Part shown: positions 55,713-64,000 of the stretch, in pieces
Layout: every line of letters starts with the position of its first letter
Position numbering within the stretch: position 1 is the first letter of the stretch
NCBI GenBank assembly: GCA_019915135.1
Contig: JAHLMK010000017.1
Coordinates: 496,001-560,000 of the forward strand
DNA length: 64,000 bases
Direction of reading: 5' to 3'
Origin: Strobilurus pachycystidiatus
Taxonomy: Eukaryota > Basidiomycota > Agaricomycetes > Agaricales > Physalacriaceae
Notes under the pieces: generated by a model
Told to the model about the DNA's origin: nothing
The model's input: the letters and a program-made list of their open reading frames with translations, nothing else
Databases searched by the model: none
Made by a program: the position numbers and the translations under genes

Positions 55713-55917
55713 AATGAGGATTTATCATAACGTTGGAAGTATTATTTAATGGCATTCATACTGTATCATACCACGTCTTTTCACGAACAACTAATGTGCA
55801 ATGCACACTTTCTTCGCTTTCTTCTGTCTGCGTACACCTGTTTTGTAGTCGGTGCCGGATATTGAATGAACGGAACTCGGAGAGAATAAATTTGGACCCT
55901 TGCTTTCTACTTCCACC

Positions 55918-56037
55918 ATGGCTCGCGACAAAGAATTCATGGGCGACTCTGACTCTGACATTTCGATGCTGGGCGACGATGAGAACTACGGAGCATCAAA
56001 AGGGAAAGGAAAAGGCAAGACGGTTAACAAGCGATGA
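55918..56037 (+). pseudogene. Short acidic frame like the N-terminus of TFIIH SSL1/p44, copy 2
   Basis: Identical 39-codon product to the frame at 43883-44002; the upstream spacer has lost about 45 bp relative to unit 1. The same uncertainty applies: a captured 5' gene end is more likely than an independent gene. Confidence 0.35.
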
Positions 56038-56199
56038 GCGGACAAGGGCGAAGGGATGTGGTACGCCGAAGGATCTTGCTTGACAAGAGAGACGGCAAGC
56101 ATACACTACATACACGACTTATATCATATATGGCGTCGCACTGCGCATCAAGAGCGCGCTGTTCTACCAGAGACTAACTCTGAGGGAAAGAGCGGACGC

Positions 56200-56510
56200 G
56201 CCTCTTCCGCCCTTCCACCTCCTCGCCCCGTTTTCTCGTTCTCCACTCCCTTCCGCGCTTCGCCCTCCTCCTTCCACCCACACCCTCTCCTCCCTCCCTC
56301 CCCTCCCACCCGGGGGGCAGGAAGACGTTGGGGTGTGAAGAGGGCCGCCCACCCGGGGGGGGGCAGGCGTGAACGGGTGAAGAGGGGCGCAGAGAGGGGA
56401 AGGGTGGTGGAGGAGCGGGGGTGAAGAGGGGCGAGGACGTTGCGGGGCAGGACGGCGGAGGAGTGGGTGCCGGGCTCGCGAGGTGGTCGTGCGGGGCGAT
56501 GCCGGTGCGG
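56200..56510. repeat. Low-complexity strand-asymmetric tract, copy 2
   Basis: Pyrimidine-rich then G-rich tract as in unit 1, shortened: the 32-bp G-rich unit is present about 1.5 times instead of nearly three, and the CCACCC-rich part is also shorter. Confidence 0.7.
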
Positions 56511-56644
56511 GGTCTTCACGGTCACGATGGTGGTGGGTGTACCCAAGGTGGTTGCGCGGTCCTTGACAAAAGCAAACAGTCCGTTATATTGACTGTCAAC
56601 AAGCTGTTAGTCAACCAAGCCATGACGAGAATGTAACCAAGTGC

Positions 56645-56869
56645 TTACCATGCTATCCAATACAAGTCGACTATTGCGAATAAATCTGCAAGACGACCTT
56701 GAGTCAGTATCGGTAAGTCATCAGAAAGGAACATTGCACGTACAAAGACAAATGACCGACCGAGTGCCGAGTACATAGCTGTGAAGGTTAGTAACCGTTT
56801 GACAACATCGGCCAGGCAGCTATACCACATGGGAATGTACGGACTCCGACTTGTAGCGTAACGGGACAC
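56645..56869 (-). CDS. Small open frame preserved between duplicate units, copy 2
   Basis: 74 codons, one residue different from 44672-44896. Probably exonic sequence of an unresolved minus-strand gene. Confidence 0.35.
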   Translation of the reverse strand: MSRYATSRSPYIPMWYSCLADVVKRLLTFTAMYSALGRSFVFVRAMFLSDDLPILTQGRLADLFAIVDLYWIAW

Positions 56870-57339
56870 TACAACTACTCGGCCACCGCGACCGCGTCAT
56901 CTCACAACTCGAGACTCTGGGTGCACAGAGCTCTTGTCAACCATCTGCGCACTCTCTAACGCCAGTACGCGGCCGAGAATCCACCCAATGGCATCCACGC
57001 CAAGCCGCGAGAGATCGTGACGACCGAGTCGTCGTTGCGCTGCCGAGAGAAAGTCAGCGCAGCGAGAGGCAGTAACGATAAGGACCTACCACTGTATCCG
57101 AAACCAAAGCAAGAGCCAAGTAAGTACGAGTAACTAACACGGCTCGTACATATACAAGTACAGTATTGTAATAGAAGTAAGTATCAACCAAAAAACTCTA
57201 GTCTTGATTGTACAAGCGCATTCGCCGTTCAACCAGCTGTGCACATGAACACATTGATATGATGCAACGATATCCACCTCGCCCATCGCGGCCTTCCGTC
57301 GTTGTGTAAGCGTGTCGAAATACCAAGTCAGCGGCGGCG

Positions 57340-57522
57340 CTACGAAAGTTGGTAGGGATCGACGTCCAGCCTGGAGCTTGTATCAGTTATGTCCCAGGCT
57401 TTCAGAACAGAAATTGGACTCACTGTCCGATGCACATGCGGCTTCACTGTGGTACGGTCAGTCGAGTGACAAGACACGGCGTACGTAGACCATTTACGCC
57501 AGTCAGACACGGCCACGCTCAC
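57340..57522 (-). CDS. Small open frame preserved between duplicate units, copy 2
   Basis: 60 codons matching 45369-45551 apart from one Ile/Thr exchange (WDITDTSSRL here). Confidence 0.35.
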   Translation of the reverse strand: MSVAVSDWRKWSTYAVSCHSTDRTTVKPHVHRTVSPISVLKAWDITDTSSRLDVDPYQLS

Positions 57523-57969
57523 GTAGTGGGACGTTCTAAAAGGGAAGGTGAGTCAGTGGAAGTCAAAGTAATAATTACACGCAACATACGGTGAACGGTC
57601 ACCCTCAGCGTAACGAGCGGCTAAGACTGTGAAACTAAATCAAGCCAAATCCAAGTCGTCGTTGGCAGAGCGGTCGTTCGCCAAGTGTGTCAATGCGTTG
57701 TCTGGGTGCAAATTCGTCAGTATGAATATGATAAGGCTCAGGAAGCAAGCACTTACACAGTAGAAGTGCAAAGAGTTGACGCTAACGTTGTCGCGGACAG
57801 AGGCGAGTCACGATGAGACTCAAGGCTCGGAATCGACGGCGACGAAGGGTAGATGCAAGCGAATGCCTAGCACACGGTGTTAGCAAAACCCAGTGAAGAT
57901 CATTGAAGGGAACTTACTCGCAAGTCAGTCACTTGTCAACAATAAGTACTGCGGGCACGCGATGCCATC

Positions 57970-58231
57970 TCAACAATTGAAGAGGGCGCTGAACATATGC
58001 GTGAGTCCGCCGGCCACTATCCTGAAAATGAACGCCTTCAGCCAAGCCGAGTCGAGTACGGGACGAGGGCGAAAGTTGGTGGTTAACGGGTCGCGATAGA
58101 CACGTCCTGTAATCGTGTCAGTTATCTGACAGATGCTCAAGTCAAAATATTGGACGCACCGGTCGTGAGTCGTTTGAGTACGGCGCCAGTCGTGACGGAT
58201 CCGACGGTGGGTCCGAGTTCTTTGATGCAGC
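57970..58231 (-). CDS. Last two exons of an unrecognised minus-strand gene, copy 2
   Basis: Exons 58160-58231 and 57970-58106, equivalent to 46175-46246 and 45985-46121, with the same intron and stop. One replacement (Cys to Arg) and one silent change were noticed. Confidence 0.45.
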
Positions 58232-58825
58232 CTTCAGTTGTCCAAGCATTCGTTAGCATTGTCAAGAGTACCGGGATTCGACGACTGACCGTCAACTTGA
58301 GCGTCCGGTCTGACGAAACCTACAATTTCCGTGACGCGACCGTCAGGTCCTTAACGAGACAAGCACCACAGTTGGTGCTTGACGGGTCATACCAGACATG
58401 CCCTAGGGTGGTGTAAATCAGCTCGTAAGAGCACTCGTCAAGATACTGGACGCACCGGTATCGGGTACCAAAAGGGTGACGGATTCAGGAGTGCGCGAAA
58501 CTATACTCCAAGGTCGTCAACAATGCTTGGAGTACAAGTTGGCGTTCATTTACCTTTGTCAAGGCCGTGTCAAGTCCACAGTGGGGGGACAAGTCATGAA
58601 GGAAACCGTCTACGCGGATCGTTAGTCGTAGCTTCAAAGCTATGGCAGAGATGTTCTTGCCTCGTCAACGGTCGCAGAAAATCCACGACATAAGAGCTCG
58701 GGAGGCGTCTTGACAACGGTGACGGTGTTGAAGTTGCTGTTTAGATGTGTCCCGTCGCGCCATAAGTAGTCGCCGTTCCGTGTTCGGTTGTCCATGGTCG
58801 TCCGCGGTCGCTCGGTCAACAGTTA

Positions 58826-59307
58826 TCAAGTCCCGAGTACATCCAAGATAGCGTGGAGGTCGGCGTCAAAGTCATGGGTAAGAAAGGGCAGCATTTGCCT
58901 GGGAAGAGAAGGAAAAATCAGCCAAGTTGAGACCACTGAATCAGCAGACAAATACGCACCGGTACATGCAGCTGGTCGTCGTCCAGCTCTGTTAAGAGAG
59001 CGCAAGGAGTTCTGGTCTCGTCAAGGCTATACTAAGAAGTGTTAGTAAGGTTACACAGTAAGATAAGAAATGGAGTACTTGCTTGACGCTGGTCCCGCGA
59101 GTCAAGAGTCGTTGCAGGCCGCCGTCGAATCTTGAGGTAGAGCGTGAAAGTTGGACTTGAAGGCGTCCCATGTCGTCCGTGAGTTGTTGAAGGTCGGTTT
59201 TGGAAAGGTCGGCAACTAAGAGTCCCGTTAGTAAAGATACAGCGCAGGAAGTATAACAGCTTACTAGAGAGCGTTGAAGCAAATGATGAGGTGTTGAAGT
59301 CGGCCAT
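58826..59307 (-). pseudogene. Small four-exon gene of unknown function, copy 2, last acceptor lost
   Basis: Exons 59265-59307, 59079-59215 and 58960-59031 chain in phase with good GT-AG ends (MADFNTSSFASTLS; TDLQQLTDDMGRLQVQLS; YSLDETRTPCALL). The last acceptor, CAG before GACTTCGACG in copy 1, reads CAT here, so the fourth exon is probably not joined. Copy 1 has the reverse pattern: first acceptor lost, last kept. Confidence 0.45.
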
Positions 59308-59507
59308 AGTGCGAAGGCCAACGATCTATTGACGTGGTAAGAGGACAAGTGAGAAAGTGACATAAACATAACATACCGTCACGTCATATGCCCAAGTCGC
59401 GTCGCGTTTAGGAAGACGACGGCGGCGCTGAGAGTGTCAAGGCATCTTGAGGTCGCAGATAGTATGAGTGTTGATAAGAGTACAGTGGAAGTCAAAGAGC
59501 TGGAGGA

Positions 59508-59523
59508 GGAAGGAAGGAAGGAA
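59508..59523 (+). repeat. (GGAA)4 microsatellite
   Basis: Four GGAA units where unit 1 has nine (47532-47567). Confidence 0.9.
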
Positions 59524-59529
59524 GGAGGG

Positions 59530-60203
59530 AATGCTGAATGATGATAACTTCGACGTTCTCCTCCTCCTTATATACCCTCCTAGCGCCCGTTCCAAACGCG
59601 CCATCAGACTCTACATCAATCTGATCGTAGTCATATGTTTCGTCGCGGCCAGGAACTTCCGCAAGATTCAAACAAGTCCCGATTCCTGATGTGCGCCAAG
59701 TTACGCGTATTCGAAATGCGCTAACTTACCTGACTGCCTGGCGCCCTGGCGATAGGATATCTTTTGAGATATTCATCCGAGAAATCACTACAGTCACAAA
59801 TTAGAGTGAGATTTTGCAAAGATACCAGAACTTACCGCTTCTCTCTCGGTTCACCCATTCACGTATCCCATCCCATCCAACATCTTCGGGAATCCAAACG
59901 ACTCCATTCTGAGCGCGGCGTGTCATCTCCGCAGCATCCCTGCACGTCTGACGACCGTTGTCCAGGCTCTGGAAGAAGGTTCAACGTGAAGTTTTCGCTG
60001 ATGCGCAAACACGTCCATACCTCCGCGTCGCGTATCGCCGTTTCTTGGCGCGGGAGGCATCCGAAAATACGATATTGAGTCCCTGGATACTAATGCGACG
60101 TCAATCCGAGCCTGACAGAAGTGGAGAACATACGTACCTCCCAGTCTAATCCCAGTCCCATAACATTCTCATTAGTCTGGGCGACTCCTGAGACACGAAG
60201 ACA
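59530..60203 (-). pseudogene. Unrecognised intron-dense gene, copy 2, frameshifted
   Basis: Exons 60138-60203 (ENVMGLGLDWE), 60021-60089 (YPGTQYRIFGCLPRQETAIR), 59836-59968 (RDAAEMTRRAQNGVVWIPED), 59730-59787 and about 59530-59685. The fourth exon is 58 nt against 57 in copy 1, shifting the frame before GTCLNLAEVPGRDETYDYDQ. In exon three, 15 or more codons differ from copy 1 without a stop, which argues that it was under coding constraint after or before duplication. Confidence 0.45.
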
Positions 60204-60451
60204 CTTGGAATAGAATGTGCACACCCCATTTGGGTTTCACAGATAGCCAGATCGAGATCGAGTGCAAAGGCGAATGAACTAGCGGGATCGTCGCGAGGGG
60301 ATGGAGGAGAAGGTCGAATGCGGACCGATACCCCACATCCCAGGGGCCAAGATAAGATGCAATCGCGTCGAAAATCATGACGCATAGCCTGTGGACATCG
60401 ATAGCCAGGGTCCAAGCAGCGCGAAAGCAGTATCGAGTCCACAAAACGCGT

Positions 60452-60715
60452 TCAAAGCGTCTGTTCCGCGTCAAACTTCGTCGGAATTTGTATTACGTAA
60501 GCGTAAGCGTAGTATCCAAGTAAAATAAAGTTTCCCAGAGCTTGCTGAGGCTGGGAATCGTCTGAGAGAGATTCAGAGACGTGAGCGAGTGTGCGGAGGT
60601 CGTAGCGTGGGTGCAAGGTGATGCCGATCACTTGGCGTGCCCAAAATTGATCCTGCTCATTTACCACGATGTTCTGGCGCTTCTTCCGAGGCCGCCGCAG
60701 GTCTGGGACTTCCAC
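60452..60715 (-). CDS. Probable upstream exon of the intron-dense gene, copy 2
   Basis: 87-codon open frame with FWARQVIGITLHPRYDLRTL and DDSQPQQALGNFILLGYYAY. The copy in unit 1 carries a stop codon and a one-base insertion. Not linked with certainty to the exons below 60203. Confidence 0.4.
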   Translation of the reverse strand: MEVPDLRRPRKKRQNIVVNEQDQFWARQVIGITLHPRYDLRTLAHVSESLSDDSQPQQALGNFILLGYYAYAYVIQIPTKFDAEQTL

Positions 60716-61510
60716 TCAATTCGACTAGGCCGTTTCACGAGCGGAGCGAATCACTCATTTGCATTTCAACAGCGCGTCCCGGACTACTCGGGAACATCAT
60801 CTCCAGGGCCTACATATTCGATCGCAAAAAGAATTGGAATGAACGCCTGCACTGATGGAACTTTTGTGTCGTTGGACGTTTCGAGCGTTACAGTTCATCC
60901 GTAAGACCATCATGCGCTCTATCGGTAAGTCCGCAATTATGGCCGTGTACTGGACTTTACCCAACTGTAGTATGATACCCTATAGTGATCTGGAACGCCT
61001 TTCTAGGACGTTTGGGCTAGTGTACGGATGGGTACAGTCTGGGAGGTGTTTCTTTGAGGACAAGTAAGCTTGATATTGAAGGAGGTAAGTAATTTGTTAA
61101 GTTCTGCATCCGTGGCGTTAAGATTTTGAACATGGTTACTCAAATTGCAGTTTTCTACCGAACTACAGGGCTATGAATACGCTAATCCACGTCGCAGACC
61201 TACGCGCTTGCCTTCTCCTAATCCAATCTCCCGTTGCGTCCTTCTCCCGGCCCCGATTTGCCCGCATGCTCCCAGACTCTGAATCCGCATCAAGCTATCC
61301 AATTTCCGCGGCGCCAAGTCCAGCGAACAATACTTCATCAACTCGACGGCGTCGCAAGACCCTATTACGAGCTATCAACAGCGGAACCGGAATAATCGAG
61401 TTGAAATCACCAAGTATGTACCTTTTGCAAACGAATACTCTCCCTGTCTGATACCGGTCTCCAAGGTCACCGTGTGTCACCATTTTAGTCCTTCAAGCTA
61501 CGCGCATCGC
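60716..61510. other. Diverged part of unit 2, no gene resolved
   Basis: Counterpart of 48756-49550 with many differences; no frame is kept in both copies over a useful length. Confidence 0.4.
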
Positions 61511-61539
61511 CTGCGCTGTGGTATCTGGTCGCCGTATCC

Positions 61540-63260
61540 GTCTAGTCCAGTTTCGCGCAAGTGTGGCGCCGGAGGCGCCACCGACTCCAAGGTTGTCGAC
61601 CTGTCGACCTGTGGTCGACGCAGCCATATCACAAGATGCAGACCATGTCGTAGAGTCTGTTGTAGAGTCTGACGAACAGAAAATCCGGCTGCGGAGGGTC
61701 TTGTGAGTACGTCTATAAGGGACACGAAAAGGTAACGTACCTTTCAAATTGGTTCAAGTTCAAAAGCTAACGCCGAAATGGTCTAGATCTAGATCGGACG
61801 TGGCGTCTGAAGACTGATGGTATTCGCCTCTCACATATCTGGTTATCCAGGCTGTTGGACTTTGGGAGCGGGAGTTCGCGAGGCAAGGCGGCGAAGCCGC
61901 CTTCAAGGGTGGAAGTCGTCTTCGAGAGGCGGCGGCGGGGTGCTGATTGTCCAGATGCAGTGCTCGTGCACTCAACGATACCAAAGCTGGGCTTGAAAAA
62001 CTCGTGTTAGTACCCGTTCAGGGAGAGGCAGGGTAACGTACCTTGCCAAATGAATCGGTCGTCAATTGACGTCCAGCTGGCCCAGATCTGCATCGGCATC
62101 AGTATCTGATACGTTTCGGCTGCGCTTAGCACAGATAGCTTTGCCGTCAGGCATCTGTTCTCCGAGTTCGTGAAGTGTGGCGGCGGAGCCGCCACCGGCT
62201 TCAAAGTCATCGTTATGGTCTCCAAAGGCCCCGCGGCTGGCGTGGTTGATGCATGGGGTGTACTTGGTGTTGGAAATGGTGAATGGAGCTAAACAAAGCA
62301 GAATGAGCGTGAGTTCAGGGAGTCAAAAGGTGAAGTACCTTCAAACTGGAATACGTTTAAACTGACGCCGAGACGTAACAGATTGGGATTGTAATACGGT
62401 TTCGATACGTCCAGGCTGCTCTGGATGCGTCCTGCCAAGCTGTCAGACGACTGGTCCTCGAGTTCGCGGAGTGTGGCGTAGCAGCAGCTTTTCAGGTCCG
62501 TATTACTGCAAGGCGCGGCGTAGTCGCGCTACGACATGCGGGCATCGAATGCGCACGGATACGAAGCCTTCATGGAGGCGTCAACGTGAGTCTCGGGGAT
62601 AAAGAAGGTAACGCACCTGTACCAACAAACTTGGTATCCACATTGATCCCGGTGTCCGTCCAGATCTGATCTGGACATGTTGAGTCCGAATGGGGTACGC
62701 GCTAGGTAGGTACAGGCGTCCTTGTAAGCATGAGGCTCGCAGTGCTGAATTTAGTTTGATGTGGGTGGTGGGATTCACGGGGCAGACGGCGGCAAAGCCG
62801 CCGTTCAACGTTGCGAGTATTAAATCGTCGGATTTGTGTCGAGACTAATGAAATCAATCAGCACGAACTCAAAAGGGAACACACAAAGTTGCCGGAATGT
62901 GGCGCATCTCCTTAGCCCATGCCCTGTCCGCGTTCTAACCTAGCGCGTTCGGACCGCAGCGTTACTCGCTATCGAGCGCGCACAATATTGGCGCGACCCT
63001 GACTGTTTTCGCAGCCCTCCGAAATGCTGAAACTATTCTCCGCGAAGGTCAGAAATGACCGTGAAATTGACAGCGAGAAACTCACTTTTTCGCAAAATCC
63101 AAAAGCCCGCCGGCGAGGCACGTCGCGCTAAAGGACAGAATGACCACCGTGGTCGGCTGGGCGCCGACGAATCTGCGAATGGAATGAGCCTGACTACCTT
63201 GACCGAGTAATTGGAAGTTGAAACCTTGCGCGAGGGAGGCGGCGGAGCCGCCGTTCGAGG
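61540..63260. repeat. Array of about 300-bp degenerate units with GC-rich hairpins, unit 2
   Basis: Hairpins near 61562-61580, 61883-61901, 62176-62194, 62510-62530, 62786-62804 and 63238-63252, spaced roughly 275-450 bp. Stems stay paired while the 3-base loops vary (GGA, GAA, AAA). The minus strand reads Gly-Gly-Phe/Ser-Ala-Ala across them and SDATSDLDLDHFG in a neighbouring piece. Confidence 0.65.
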
Positions 63261-63930
63261 TTGTAAGTGCCCACACAGTCACCTTAGTGTCGTAACTAAC
63301 GAGATTCATCAGAATTCAAAGACGAAACGCTCCAGAAACACACCAAATCCACGAAATGTGGTGTATGTCCTCAGCACATGCTCTCCCCGCCGTCCCGCCT
63401 AGCGCGTTCAAACCGCGTTGTTCTTGGCTATCCAGCGCGCACTGTATCGGCTCGACCCTAACTGTGTCCCCGCGCCCTTCGAAACGTCGAAACTGTCTTG
63501 CAGGTGAGTTCAAAATGAGCGCAAAAGTGCGAGCGAGAAACTCACTTTTTCCCAGAACTCAGACGCCCGCCGGCGAGGCACGTCTTGCGGAGGGACAGCA
63601 TGGCCTAGGTGGTCGTGGTCGGCTGAGTGTCGACGTGGAATGAGCGGAAGCACTTTGAGTCGGATTCAAGATACCTTACGTTCTCCTGCCCCGTCCACGA
63701 CGTAACCCAGCGCGTTCGAACCGTCTCTGCGCGGGCTATCAAATGCGCACGATCCTGACCGTCACGGTCATTCTCGCACCCCGGAAACGTCAAATACTGT
63801 TTTTGAGTGAGTCCAAATTGATGTAAAAAAGCGCCCGAAAGAACTCACTTTTCCCAGAACCCCAATGCCCGCCGGCGAGGCGCGTCACGTTGCGGGACAG
63901 GAAGGACTATGTATGTGGTCGTCCCCGTGT
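62930..63930. repeat. Tandem units with GCCCGCCGGCGAGGC core, unit 2
   Basis: Three units (about 62940, 63400, 63710) matching those at 51.0-51.9 kb, again with CGCGTTCGAACCG-like and CGACCCTGACTG-like words and the C(G)CCGGCG palindrome. Minus-strand peptides include TTVVILSFSATCLAGGLL. Confidence 0.6.
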
Positions 63931-64000
63931 AACCAAGTGCATTCTCGTCTGCTTTTTGTGTGGGGTGGCGCAGAATTCCTGTCGGTGTTTTCGAGTCGCG

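Larger units (their letters stand above)
53748..64000 (+). repeat. Segmental tandem duplication, unit 2 (cut by window end)
   Basis: Direct repeat of 41682 to about 52030. NIPA gene, acidic frame, low-complexity tract, minus-strand exon set and both arrays recur in the same order. The unit continues past base 64000. Confidence 0.9.

Overview
The window is nuclear DNA of a filamentous basidiomycete, most likely an agaricomycete mushroom or wood-decay fungus. Genes are packed with 43-60 nt GT-AG introns, coding exons are GC-rich, and there are FunK1-type kinases, a fungal phenylalanine ammonia-lyase and a chromodomain Ty3/gypsy retroelement. No RNA genes, CRISPR arrays or bacterial features were seen. 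All exon structures were deduced by eye from splice consensus and frame continuity.

1-18.4 kb is ordinary gene space: the 3' part of an arrestin-like gene; three tandem FunK1 kinase loci (truncated, intact, fragment); an unrecognised four-exon gene on the minus strand; two adjacent HSL-type alpha/beta hydrolases; a flavin-reductase-like gene divergent from an iron-containing alcohol dehydrogenase/maleylacetate reductase-like gene; a mitochondrial cation-efflux transporter; and a 12-exon phenylalanine ammonia-lyase (PAL). PAL, the Fe-ADH-like enzyme, the flavin reductase and the esterases could together handle aromatic compounds, but that is inference.

18.75-40.88 kb is a 22.1-kb composite of one Ty3/gypsy element. 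A normal copy would be about 10.2 kb (363-bp LTRs and one 3109-residue gag-pol reading frame). Here a plus-strand partial copy, an inverted complete internal region with a truncated inverted LTR, a short inverted fragment and a plus-strand 3' part with LTR are joined head to head, with the same 5-bp direct repeat (CCGGG) outside the outermost LTRs. The composite lies about 400 bp upstream of PAL.

41.68-64.0 kb holds two copies of a roughly 12-kb direct duplication; the second runs off the window. Each unit starts with an intact NIPA-type magnesium-transporter gene, followed by a short acidic reading frame, a low-complexity tract, and then 8-10 kb of intron-dense minus-strand exons of unknown families. 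Several of these exons are preserved between the units, while splice sites and frames have decayed differently in each. The right part of each unit contains arrays of about 300-bp degenerate repeats carrying short GC-rich hairpins. The regions most worth a second look are the palindromic retroelement composite and the hairpin and orphan-exon arrays of the duplicated unit.
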